64,000 nucleotides of DNA from Guyanagaster necrorhizus (taxonomy: Eukaryota > Basidiomycota > Agaricomycetes > Agaricales > Physalacriaceae). The notes beneath the pieces are model-generated. The model was not told the origin of the DNA. It searched no databases and saw only the letters and a list, made by a program, of their open reading frames with translations. A program made the position numbers and the translations under genes. The stretch lies in contig NW_025064903.1 of assembly GCF_019112545.1 (NCBI RefSeq), forward strand, positions 90,019 through 154,018, in the 5' to 3' direction. Below are positions 35,446 to 46,505 of this stretch, in pieces (the first letter of the stretch is position 1; each line of letters opens with the position of its first letter).

Positions 35446-35488
35446 TTATTTTTCTTTCCTTAAACCCACTAAGAGCAAGGGAAACTGA

Positions 35489-35788
35489 ATGCCTTCTATC
35501 AATGTTACAACCTCTGACATCACCAATGAATTCTTCAAGCTACTAGCTTCTATCATAGAAATGCTTCTAAGCTTACTCACTATCATATCACTCACCCACA
35601 ATCAATTGATCACTGACTGAATAGTCAAGCACTATCACTGATTCCAGCAGATCCAAACTATACTCAGAAATGTCATGCCTGACCTCCCTCTTCATAACAT
35701 CCCTTCCTCTGCCCAAATCTCCTTCCAGCTAGCACCTGAAACTATATGTGAAGCTGAGCATAGCAGAATGAATAAAGAGGGTATTTAG
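35489..35788 (+). pseudogene. Leader ORF (Gyp-5)
   Basis: ATG at 35489 starts MPSINVTTSDITNEFF, followed by the hydrophobic KLLASIIEMLLSLLTIISL, VKHYH and FQQIQTIL. Two stops interrupt the first 60 codons and the frame runs to TAG 35786. The position of the gag start, decayed to ATA at 35694, is 205 nt downstream. This is the same relative frame as in Gyp-2. Confidence 0.6.
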
Positions 35789-36056
35789 AAAGAAGAAATC
35801 AGGATTCCAGCTAGACTCTCTTGAGCAGCTGGTGGATATAATGAGCATTGCATCTTTACAGGCTTTCAAAACCTATATCAGGCACTGCACATCATCTTAT
35901 AAATCCCACCCCTCATCTCTAACTGAGAGGATGAGAACCTCCCTAATGGCTTCTTTGAGGAGTCACCATCCTCTGACTCTTCCACTGCTCCTCCTGAGCA
36001 TAGAATTGGAGACCATGCCTGGGACTCCCTTGATGTTGCTCAAGGCATTACAAGAG
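35694..36056 (+). pseudogene. gag: gag N-terminus (Gyp-5)
   Basis: The gag start codon is ATA instead of ATG. The downstream frame is Ser/Thr/Pro-rich, with ETMPGTPLMLLKALQE shared with the other copies. It is interrupted by Gyp-6 at 36057 and continues at 44663. Confidence 0.7.
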
Positions 36057-36574
36057 TGTTAAGTCCAAGCTCCACATGACTATCAATACGTGATAAACAG
36101 TTCAGAACCTCGCACTTTGGGTTAGACTGACTGAGTTCACTGATGTGTCAATAGAGGTGTGTAGTCAAGGCAATTGCAAGTTGCTCGAGATAGAATGGTA
36201 GAGAATAAACTTTAGTTTGAGACTGGAGTATTACAGCAAGAACTAAGCTACTTAAATACCGTTCTATTATCTGACTATTAATAACTGTTCACAAAAGATA
36301 TTGTCTGTCATAGAGCTGTTACTCCTGCTGTTGCCAGGCTTTCCACAAAAGCTGTTGTCTTGCTGTTGTGCTGTTATTGTTGCAGTGCAAGGTGGAACAA
36401 AAGGAGTGTTGTCTCTCCCTTCACAGCACACAGCAATGTGCTAAGAGAGTGACCATCTGGGTTGCTGAGTTAAGCATTCCCACAGTCCTAAGCGCTAGCC
36501 TTAGTGCCCTGACTAAGCAGAGATAGGAGTCATTTCTGAGGAAAAAGAAAAGAAAATAGAGAAAAATCGTAACA
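36057..36574 (-). repeat. Gyp-6 3' LTR
   Basis: The repeat is 518 bp, TGTTACGATTTTTCTC to GGACTTAACA on the minus strand. It matches the partner over about 440 consecutive bases. Confidence 0.97.
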
Positions 36575-36588
36575 TTACCCCCTTCTTA
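36575..36588 (-). other. Polypurine tract (Gyp-6)
   Basis: The minus strand reads AAGAAGGGGGTAA immediately before the 3' LTR. Confidence 0.82.
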
Positions 36589-36611
36589 AGACCATTGTTC
36601 TGATGGTTAAG

Positions 36612-39600
36612 TTAGGGTAAGTCGTCCTTGCTGGAAGGAGGTGGGTGATCTGCTGGACCTCTCAGCATTTTTGTGACAGGCTTCAAATGAGTCGAAGGAG
36701 TGGTATATTGCTCTTTGCTGTATGTCCCCACCATTTGTGGCTCGTTCATCAATACATGTTCTCTGCTATTGGCAGGTTGGTTGTTGTGTATCTGACTAGA
36801 CCTCATCTCCTTCCCTGTTGTTGCTGCATTTGGTTTTGCAGATATAATATTGAACATGACCCCCTTCACATTCATTTTATTGATCCTGTGTTCATAGTCG
36901 CGAATCACATCTTCTGCATTCATGTGTTTTTGGTTGACCCATTGGTTTGATTCTGGTCCGTATCCCTTCCAGCTGACTAAATAGTCAATGGTTGTTTCCA
37001 TGCCTCCACCTCATGCTTTAACCTTTTGGGTTTTGTGGTTTAGCACTTCATCGATTTCATAGTGTTCTTTGTCATTAATGAGTTCTGGTGGTGGTGGAGG
37101 AGGTTGTTCTTGGTTTGGGAATACCAGTGCCACATATGGTGTCAACAATGTTTCATTAAAAACATTGTGAATTTTCCAGGTTGTGGGAATCTGTAACCTA
37201 TATGCAGATTTTCTGATTTTGCTTTGGACTTTGAATGGTCCTGTTCATTTGTCTTCGAGTTTCTGTTTTGGCCTTAGTAGATGTAGGTTTGTTGTATCTA
37301 ACCAGACCTTGTTATTGACTGAATATTTGTGTACTACCTGGTGGTGTTTGTCATACTGTGTCTTCATTGCTGAAGCAGCCTTTTCGAGGGCTGTCTTTGT
37401 TTTCTCATGGATTTTTGCCATTGATTGTGTAAAATCCTTTGATGCTGGTATCGTCGTATGAGCCCGTCCTGTTTCTGCCACTGGTGGATTTCGCCTATAG
37501 TTCACAAAGAATGAGGTTTTACCTGTTGCTGAGTGAATCCTGTTGTTGTGTTGGAATGCTGCTAATGCCAGCCATTCCATCCAATCATCTTGTTGGTAGT
37601 TAATGAAAAGTCATAGGTACTTTTCAATTTCCTGGTTGGCCCGTTCCGTTTGGCTGTCTGTCTGTGGGTGATATGCCATGGAGGCATTCCTCTTGATATT
37701 GAGGAGTCGGTATAAATCATCTAAGAATTTGGAGATGAATTGTGGTCCTCTGTCCAAAATTACTATCTGAGACATGCCATACTTTGCATAAATCTCATCC
37801 CATAGTATTTTTGCCTATCCCTCGGATGTCAATTCTGTGGAACAGGTGATCGAGATGATCACCTTTGAGAAGCGATCAACTATGATGATGATGGCATCAT
37901 AGCCATCACTTTTGGGAAGTCTGATTATCATGTCCACCGAGATGTGGGTCCATGGTGATAAAGGGACTTCATTAGAATGTAGTGGTGCTGCTCTGGGTTG
38001 TGTTGAAGTCTTGCCTCACTGGCAAACTTCACAAGCCTTGACATATTGGGTGATATCATGATCCATTTTTGGCCACCAGTATTCTCTCAAGACTAATTCC
38101 TTGGTTTTAGCAATGCCAGAGTGCCCGGCGGTTGCATGATCATGACATGTGGTGATGATGTCACCCTGCAGTCTTTGATCCCTTGGGATATAGATCCGTT
38201 CATCATAATAGATTAATCCCCCTTCTTTCTTTAGCCTGCGTTCATGGTTGAGTGATGGGGCAATTCTTTGATCCCACTTGTGGGGGTCTCAGGTTGTGTT
38301 TTTGATGCATTCGTGCATCTCATCTTCCATTGGCATGATCATTGCTTGGAAATGTTCTGGTTGTAATAATATGACCTCCTTGTTGTCATCTTCTCCTTGG
38401 TTATGGTCTGCCCTGTGGCTAAGAAGGTCAGCCTTCTTGTTTGCTGCCCCAGCTTTGTGATGAAGTGTATATTCATACTCTGACAATTCTGTGACCCATC
38501 TGGCTTGTCTGCGATTAAGCTTTTGGGGTTGTCAGAAATATTGAAGATTCTAATGATCTGTCCAGATCTTAAAAGTCTGCTTGGCTCTGATGAGATAATG
38601 CTGCCATTTGGAAAGGGCTAGCATTATAGTGAGGAGTTCTTTGTCATAGATTTCATAGTTGTGTTCCATTACTGTGAGTGCCTTGGACATAAAGGTGACT
38701 GGTCGCTATTTATCATCTTGTTCCTGTGATAGTATGGCTCCAATCATGCCTTCACTGGAGTCAGCTTCCACCCAGAATTTTCCATCTTGGCTAGGTATTG
38801 CCAGAATGATGTCTTCGGCTAATTGGTGTTTAAGGTTGTTAAATGCTTCCCATTGGGAAATTCTCCAAGTCCATGGGGAATTTCCAGTTAATTGCGTCAT
38901 TGGTCGGACTATTTTGCTGTAGTCCCAGATGAACCATTGGTAGAAGTTGGTGAATCCTAAAAAGGATTGCAATTCCTTTTTCTTGGTTGGTTCCAGCCAT
39001 TCAGTTACTCCTGCTATCTTGATGGGATCTATCTGAATGCTCCCTTTGCTGATAATGACTCTGAGGTATTCTGTTTCCAATACTTCGAATTCACACTTTT
39101 CAGCTTTGAGGAAAAGTCGGTGTTTCCTCATTAAGAATAGTACTTGTCATATTATCCTTTGGTGTTCCTCCTTGGTTTTGGTCATAATGAGGATATCATC
39201 TAAGTAGATCGTCACCTTCTCTGTGGCAATGAGATCTTTGAAGATGTTGTTCATCATCCACTGGAAGGTGGCCAGTAAATTGGTGAGTCCAAAGAACATC
39301 ACCATCGGTTCAAATAGACCACAATTAGTCTGAAAGGCAGCCTTCCATTTGTCACCTTCTTTGAAGCATATGTTATTATACCCCTATCAGACATCCAATT
39401 TGGTATAATATCTGGCCCCTCGGAGTTTGTCCATTAACTCCACGATTAAGGGAAGTGGATAATGATTCTTGATTGTCATCTCATTTAACTTCTAGTAATC
39501 CTGTACTGGTTGAAGCTTCCCATCCTTCTTTTTTACAAAAAAGAAGGGTGATGCCATCAGGGATTTTGACAGTCGGATCCTTCCACTAGACAAGTTCTCT

Positions 39601-40874
39601 TCAAGGAACTTATCTAGCTCTAGTTGTTCGTTATTGCTAAGTGGGTAACACTTGCAATCTAGGTTGGTGTTGGAGTTAGGGGTTAATTTGATAGCATAGT
39701 CCCAGGGCTTCACATTGGGTAGTTCATCAAAACTTTTCTTTTTGAACAAGTCCCAAAAGTCGCAGGCCCACATGGGTACCATTTCTTCAAATGTTCTCTC
39801 CTCCTTTTCTATATTTGCCCTTGCTGCCAGGTCATTAATATGATGTGTAGCTTTAATGTTAATGGTCCTTTGGGGGTCGACAACAAGGATTGTTTCACCA
39901 TCTTCCATTTTCTTGTCCCATCAGTCCTCAGGGTCATTATCTGGTAATTCAAATGGAATTCCACAATATTGGCACTGAGTGAAGGTGATGCGTCCAGTCT
40001 TCCAGTTGATTAGTGGATTATGTCTAATGAGCCAATCATGTCTGAGGAATATCTCTTTGGTTCCGAGGTCAGTTACTGCCAAGTCAATTTGTTCTGAATG
40101 GTCTCCAATGGTGAGTCTGAGCTCAACATATTCGGTGATCAAACCAGCTTGGTTCTTGGTTCTGTCTGCATTGTAGACAGGAATAGGGGCTGCTGTTGCT
40201 CAAGTAGGCAGTTTATATTTGTCGACGAAAGATCGATTTATACTGCTTCCCATGCAGCCGCTGTCAATTAAGGTGGCAACTGCATGGGTTGATTGGGATG
40301 TCAGTGTCTCAATCTGGGCCTTGGTTAACAAGTCACATCCTGGCAACTTGGTGTGTCGAATGAATTTTCATGGTCCATGTAATTCATCCAGCCATTCCAG
40401 GGCTCAACACCGTTCTGCAGCTTTCATTCCAGTGATCATCTTGTCAACTACTTCTTTGGCTCGGGTCTTATATACCCAATTTTTGAGTACAGCCTTTGCT
40501 GCCACCTCATCCTTGGCATTCTTGATGGCCCACCAAGTCCATTCAGTATCGAATGGTTTGAGCCACAATGTGGGGCTCTCTGCCCTGGTTCAACCTGAAG
40601 GCAATTGAGTCTGTTTTATATTTTTAGTTTGATGAACTTTCGATGAAGATGCACCTTTGGGGCTCTCTGCCCCTCTTCAGCCCTTTGTTGGCACTTGAGT
40701 TGTTAAGGTCAATTCCTTAGGTGATTCTGATTGGTGGATAACAAGGTCAGGTATATTCGAATGCATGCATAATTTAGACATAGGAGGCGGTACTACAGAA
40801 GGTGAAGTATTAGTTTGTCCAGCAATTTGTGACCCATTATCCTTTTTCTTGGCTGAGCCAGTGGAATCACTCAC
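36612..40874 (-). pseudogene. pol: pol polyprotein with extra C-terminal tail (Gyp-6)
   Basis: Pol starts at GTG 40874 on the gag stop. Order on the minus strand: protease (TLIDSGCMGSSINRSFV near 40230-40270); RT (KKKDGKLQPVQDY near 39492-39540, YLDD at 39195-39206); RNase H (FWVEADSSEGMIGAILSQ); LNRRQARW intact near 38500; HHCC integrase (38020-38170); core with ILDRGPQF (Asp at 37752-37754); and chromodomain (IDYLVSWKGYGPESNQWVNQ at about 36935-36995). After the chromodomain an in-frame extension of about 85 residues (from HRINKMNVKGVMF to PPPSSKDDLP) is absent from the other copies. About ten in-frame TGA or TAG stops interrupt the frame. Confidence 0.9.
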
Positions 40875-43873
40875 TGCTTGGCCTCGTCTTTTACCTCCTC
40901 AGGCTTGTCATCATGCCTGAGGTCTTCGTCTTCCTTCATCAACTCAGCAATCTGCACCCGAATTTCTTCTCTCGTGCACTTGTTCTTCTTCTGAGAGCAG
41001 TTTTGTGCCATATGACTCTTCTGGCCACAATTGAAACACTTCCCCCCCTTCTTGAGATGATCTACATCCATTGGCTGACCTGTTCTGGTATATGTCATGC
41101 CCATACTGGTTTGCTTCATTCCATAAGAAGTTGGAGTCGAGCCACTGGGCTTGGCAGATGTAGTCGTACCAGAGGTAGAGGGCTTTGGGCCCTGTCCCTA
41201 TCCCTGTCTCTGGCTTCGATGGCCATAGGCCAGGGTGGTTGCTTCTGCCTTCTACCATTGCCATTCCTTGTACATAGTGATGATTTGGCTCTTTCACCTG
41301 TCATAGCCATTAGGAATGTCTCGGCCGATATCAGAAATGGTTATGAGGTAATAGGATGGTAATCCCATTTTCATGTACTCGACCATTCATCCAGTGTTGG
41401 CAACATCTTCCTGGACCCCTGCAAGAGTGCCAAGCCATTCTAGTTCATTGAAATAATCTGTGGCCAGCTTTCCAGCCATCTTGAATTCCTTCATCTTCTG
41501 TTTATGGACTTCCTGTACAGCAGGGTTCATAAATTTGTCCCTGATCATTTGTTTGAAGACCGGCCATGCAGAGTATCAGTGATGGTCCCTGGTAGTAGAC
41601 CAGAACGTGAGGGCAATTAGAACCCACCACACTTTGGCTTTGTCTGCTATGTGGGTGACGGCGAACATTACTTTGTACATGTCAGCAAGGAAGTATGAGG
41701 TGAACACCTGAAAGTACTGGTTGCAATCAACCAGGAAGTGGTTGATGTTGTCGGATGCTCCTCAAAAGAGGCAGGGTTCAGTGCAAAGGATTGGTTTGAC
41801 CTGAAGAATTTGAGCAGCGGCATTGAGGGTGGGCATCAGATTTGGGAGTCCACCATGGGGTGGTTGCACCCATCCTTTTGGAGGCCCTGAGAACAAATAG
41901 AGAGACCCATCATCAGCGATGGGACTTTCTGGCTTGGGGACTTCCTTTCACATGATCCTCCCATTTCTGATAGTCCAGCCTTAGGCGAGTGCTTCAGGGT
42001 TGTCTTCAGTCAGAAGAGGTGGCTCGGGTACTGGTTCCCCACTGCTTTCAGCTTCATCCAGAGGTGGCTGTCCAGCGAAGGGTCATGGAAAGGGAGACAA
42101 TCTCCATGAGCTGGGATGTTGCCAGGCTGCCTGTGGCCAGCTTCTAGTGAGCCGAGATGCCATGCTGCAGATGGCCAATGTGGCAAATGAGTATCGAGAA
42201 GATGCCATTCGAATCGAAGATGCCGTATCTGCTGTTTTGGACAGCATTACACTTGGCATCCACATTCTTGGTGCTATTCTTCTGCTATACTTTGGCTTGT
42301 ATGGTGGCAGTGGTCCCATCTGGTAATGTGAATATCTTTGATTAAAGTTAAAAATGGCCCGTTCAGTGGCTGCATACTGTAAAATCTCCTCTTTTTCAAT
42401 AAAATCTGTGAAAGTATACCTTTGTCCTAAGGACAATCTTAACCAAAGATCATCCTTCCATAACTTAGCTACCTACTCTTGGTACAACCGAGTAAACTCC
42501 TCCTCCCTTGCCTTGCGTGCCTCCTGTCATAACTCTTTGTCTGTTATTGGTCTGAATTTTTCTTTCCAGCTAGAGAGCAGATCCCCGCCCTTCTGATGGG
42601 GGTCCACTCCCTTGGCCTCATTGTCCATGTCAGTTCCCTCCTCATCCTCGAGAGGAGAACTGCTGGGCAGGTCATAAATTGCCAGCTCAGTCAGACTGGG
42701 GCTGTGTACTGGGTCTGGCATCACTGGGTCTAGGGCAAGGAGCAGACTGTCATTCGGGCTGCTCTAGCAGCTCCTCGATGTCTGTTGTTGCTCTCTGTAC
42801 TATTGCTCAGTGATACCAGCAGAAGTTTCTGTAAAACTTTGGGTTGAGGAAAAGGGCCATGAAGGCTCTATCGAGGAACCTCTTGAGATCGCCAGTGGGG
42901 TCAATACCCTCGTCGTCTCCCCTGATGGTGCCTCACCTGTCTGGAATTCCATCTCCTCAGACTGGGATATCCTCTGTCTCTGCAATGGTATCAGTCTCGT
43001 AAGATAATGGGCAGTTGTCGTCGAGATGGGGCTGAGTCTCTTCTTCATGGTGATAGTTGGCCCAGGGATCAGACTCACTGGCAGGAGTGGCAGGTTCCCT
43101 GAAAGGCAAGTTGGGCATGGTGATTCTGACAACAGTTGTGGTTCTGCTGCCTCCCTCATTTCTTCTATGCTCCTCTGCTGCTCATGCCCGGAGGTATCTT
43201 TCAAAGAGGGCGTTCTCCCTTATAATCTTGTTGTCGATACATGCCTGGTCCTGCCTGTACTCAGGAAGGTCTTGAGCATGTCATACCAGGTTCTCTCTTG
43301 AGGGGCTCAGGACGACGGGGCTGGTTGGTCGCATTCTGCTTGGTACCACTCGTACACTTTCTATTCTGCTAGTATTACTGCCAGCTGGGCAGCGCTCCAC
43401 CCTGTCAGCCTCGGCGACAGTGGCTCACCACCAGTGGCACTCATTGCTGTCATCATTCCAATAGAGGTCGTCTCTGTCATCTGTGTCTCTGCTCTGATTT
43501 AATGTGATGTGTCAGGTCCCATGGCCTCTGGAACTGCGGGTTCCTCAAGCCATCCATGGGGCATCCAGAGAGTCTCTAGCACAGTGCCCAAGGCCAGTGC
43601 TAGAGACGGAGGTTGCTGGCCTGGTTGCTGCATTACTGTGCTGGAGGGATGGAATGGGAGTGTTGGGTCTGGGTTGTTGAAACCCTGCAGCCCAAGGGTT
43701 TCCAGGGTTTCAGACGACTGCTGTCAGGGGTCACAGAGGGTATGTATGCTGCTGCTGATGCTGGTCCTCTTCTTCTTCCCTAGAATGCCCTTGAGCTGAG
43801 CTCCCAGAGATGCTTTTGGGGTCTGGTCCTTCTGTGGCTCGGAAGAACTGTTGGGCAGTGGCAGGGATGTCAT
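40871..43873 (-). pseudogene. gag: gag polyprotein (Gyp-6)
   Basis: Long Gag from ATG 43873 (MTSLPLPNSSSEPQ). The N-terminal part is Pro/Ser/Thr-rich, with an acidic stretch (SPLEDEEGTDMDNEAKG near 42610-42660). The conserved REEEFTRLYQE block follows near 42480. The capsid (KVMFAVTHIADKAKVWW, MKEFKMAGKLATDYFNEL) is at about 41430-41740, and the CCHC knuckle CFNCGQKSHMAQNC at about 40998-41040. It ends at TGA 40871, overlapping pol. A few stops are present and the frame near 41120-41310 may be shifted. Confidence 0.85.
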
Positions 43874-44084
43874 GGAGGGGGAGGTCTGGTGTGATATTTC
43901 TGAGGATAGTTCAAATACATTGGAATTCGTGATAGTGCCTGATTGTCCAAGCTACAATTGATTGGCATCCACAGCACAGCTGTATGATCACCAATAGACT
44001 GATCAAGATTCCTATGATAGAAGCCAAGAGTTCAAAGAACTCATGGGTAAAGTTTGGATCGGAAGGGTTAAGGGCAGGGGGCAT
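43731..44084 (-). pseudogene. Leader ORF, extended form (Gyp-6)
   Basis: The frame runs from ATG 44084 (MPPALNPSDPNFTHEFFELL) through the hydrophobic ASIIGILISLLVIIQL, AWTIRHYHEFQCI, one TGA, and ITPDLPLHDIPATAQQFF. It then runs on past the gag start for about 35 more codons to TGA 43731. The gag ATG lies 211 nt downstream of its ATG, against 202 in Gyp-2. The difference is three codons. Confidence 0.65.
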
Positions 44085-44125
44085 TCAGTTCCTCAGCACA
44101 ATTGGGCTTGAGGAAGAGAATGAGA

Positions 44126-44139
44126 AGTCTTGAACTAAT
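44126..44139 (-). promoter_or_regulatory. Self-priming primer-binding site (Gyp-6)
   Basis: The minus strand reads ATTAGTTCAAGACT beside the LTR. Its complement AGTCTTGAACTAA pairs with the R motif AGTCTCAAACTAA (complement at 44295-44307) except at two adjacent bases, TG against CA. Both derive from one ancestral CG. Confidence 0.75.
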
Positions 44140-44657
44140 TGTTAAGCCCAAGCTCCATGTGACTATCAATACATGATAAACAGTTCAGAACCTCGCACTT
44201 CAGGTTAGACTGACTGAGTTCACTGATGTGTCAATAGAGGTGTGTAGTCAAGGCAATTGCAAGTTGCTCGAGATAGAATGGTAGAGAATAAACTTTAGTT
44301 TGAGACTGGAGTATTACAGCAAGAACTAAGCTACTTAAATACCGTTCTATTATCTGACTATTAATAACTGTTCACAAAAGATATTGTCTGTCATAGAGCT
44401 GTTACTCCTGCTGTTGCCAGGCTTTCCACAAAAGCTGTTGTCTTGCTGTTGTGCTGTTATTGTTGCAGTGCAAGGTGGAACAAAAGGAGTGTTGTCTCTC
44501 CCTTCACAGCACACAGCAATGTGCTAAGAGAGTGACCATCTGGGTTGCTGAGTTAAGCATTCCCACAGTCCTAAGCGCTAGCCTTAGTGCCCTGACTAAG
44601 CAGAGATAGGAGTCATTTCTGAGGAAAAAGAAAAGAAAATAGAGAAAAATCATAACA
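44140..44657 (-). repeat. Gyp-6 5' LTR with promoter
   Basis: The repeat is 518 bp. On the minus strand a TATA-like GTATTTAAG lies about 35 bp before the R motif. It is flanked by AAGAG at 44658. Confidence 0.97.
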
Positions 44658-44758
44658 AAGAGAGCACTCCAAGTATATCACTCTCTGAGAAAGCCCCAGC
44701 CCTCCACCATCTAGCTCCAACCCTTTGACCTTGAGTAACTCCTACAGGCTCAGACCAT
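44658..44758 (+). pseudogene. gag: gag fragment (Gyp-5), between Gyp-6 and a copia LTR
   Basis: After the duplicated AAGAG the Gyp-5 gag frame continues (ALQESTPSISLSEKAPALHH when joined to 36056). It stops at 44758, at the first base of the copia LTR. About 1 kb of gag expected next is missing. The rest of gag reappears inverted at 55682. Confidence 0.7.
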
Positions 44759-46505
44759 TGACATGCTCTCTCCATATTCAGGCATGTAAAATTGTGAAAA
44801 TTGAGAATACATAGACTGCATTCCAGTCCAGTAAGTATGTAACTGAGAATAGGATTAGAGTGCACAGAAACCTAGCTATCATAAGGCTAAACTGAAGTAA
44901 CAATGAGCAGAGTGCATGGCTTAGTAACAGACTAATACCAGAAGGGTTAGACTGCATGTGAGGTTCCAGCACTTGGCTCTAAATATGCTAATACCATTAC
45001 AAGGAGACATGCTAAAAATAAAAAGAATATGATCAAAATATGATCAGCAATTCTGATCACATTGATCAAGAATGCACAGCCATTGATGTACTGATAGAAC
45101 ATGCTTTAGAACAGAGAACTGAGACCCAAAGAAAAGAATAGATAGAAAAATACTATCCTCAGAGATGAATAGCACATATACTGTGCAGAGACTTGCATAT
45201 GTACCTATAGTGCCTTAGCATGCATAACATAGTGAGGGACTCCACATCATACTGAGGTATGACACATACCTATTAGATAGGTTAATTGATGCATGTCAGA
45301 CCAGAAGTGGCATATGTTGTGAGCCAGATGGAATGTCCAGATACCAGAAAACAGAATATAGCCATGGTGGCTGACTCTAGACATGAGAGATAACCCTGGA
45401 GGTCTGAAACAGTTTACCACTATCAGGGATGTGCCATTGAGGAAATAAGAAAGCAAGCAGATCTGGCTAGGCCAGCTAGCTGATGTCAGCTAGTGAAGAA
45501 ACAGTGGGCACAGTCCTGGCCTGGAAGAGAATAAGCATGGCAACTGCGATATGCATACAAATAATACCTATGGGATCTGACATGGTGTCTCATGCTTTGA
45601 AGATACCATAGTAAGATTGCATTAGTATGTACTACAGTAGGGTATCTAAATACTGCATTGTATGAGTAGAATAGAGAGTTTTCTGACCCTCATAGTTGCA
45701 GTGTATTGAGCATAGAAAGCCTTGCACTTGAGCTCTGAGTTTGTGTTTGTAACTCTGGGCAAGAGAATAGACTGATTATTGAATATCTTTGAGAGAGCTT
45801 TGAGAACTAAGTGAGGCATCAAAGCTCATGAAGGACTTGAGCCCAGTTTGATAAGAGGTTATGAATTGCACTCTAATCTGAGAATAAGAGAGCAGTATCT
45901 GAAGGGTATCATCTTGAGTTTTTGAGGTATTTGTGACATGCAGTGCTACAGATGGCAGAGGTTCAAACCCTTTGGTCTGTTGGACAGCATTTTATTGTGT
46001 TTTGTGTCTCTGGATTGCATAGGTTTGAATCCTGTGGGTTTATGATCAGTTTGGAAACTTATGAACAGAGATCTGTGCTCTTTGGCACTTGTAAATGTGT
46101 TTGTGATTGGTTTCTGCTTAGAGTGCTAAGCTTTAAGTTGTGTATTGTGTGTGTTAGGGAGTTTGAGTTGATCTGAGCTGTGCTTAGGACTATTTGAGAG
46201 TTTTGTGGAAGTGTTTTGATGCATTGTATTGAGTTGCAGTACCCCTTTGCCTTGAGGCTTGGCAACACCAGTTGCCACCTTTTGTTTTGATAAAACAAAA
46301 AGCTTTGAGACTTAGAGAGATCTAAGACTATTATAAGCACACTATTGCTGTTTGTGCACTGTAGATTCATTGACAAAGATAATTATATTTGTTGACTACT
46401 ACTTTTATCACATTATAATCCTCCCATGAACTAAGAGTTTTGTGTGTGTGTTAGTGTGAGTGTGGTCAGTGGATAGCACTCTGCTGTATCCATTTTCATC
46501 TTGTG
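44759..46505 (+). repeat. Long copia LTR, copy 1 (plus orientation)
   Basis: About 1.75 kb, beginning TGACATGC and aligned in full with copy 3. The terminal few bases (copy 3 ends GCATGCTCA) are lost at the joint with copy 2. It has no coding content that I can support. It contains GT-rich runs (around 46440-46475). That it is a copia LTR is inferred from copy 2, which directly follows the Cop-A polyprotein end. Confidence 0.75.

Larger units (their letters stand above)
34898..36056 (+). mobile_element. Gyp-5, left part: Ty3/gypsy element inserted in Cop-A RT
   Basis: This part holds the 5' LTR, priming site, leader ORF and gag start on the plus strand. The element is continued at 44658-44758 (+) and, inverted, at 55682-49090 (-). 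The left flank CTATC (34893-34897) is duplicated beyond its other LTR as GATAG at 49085-49089, the reverse complement. This element and Gyp-6 form a subfamily with 518-533 bp LTRs and an AGTCT-type priming motif. Confidence 0.88.
36057..44657 (-). mobile_element. Gyp-6: youngest Ty3/gypsy chromovirus, nested in Gyp-5 gag
   Basis: This is a complete minus-strand element of 8.6 kb with two 518 bp LTRs and perfect duplications AAGAG (36052-36056 and 44658-44662). I count seven LTR differences, all transitions, six of them in the first 65 bp. CpG content is high compared with the surrounding Gyp-5. Protease, RT and integrase catalytic residues look intact, but stops are present in gag and pol. 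It also carries an extra C-terminal pol tail not seen in the other copies. Confidence 0.97.

Noticed and set aside
46440..46475. GT-rich run as a microsatellite feature
   Set aside because: Short, interrupted, and present in inverted form in the other copia LTR copies; it is simply part of the LTR.
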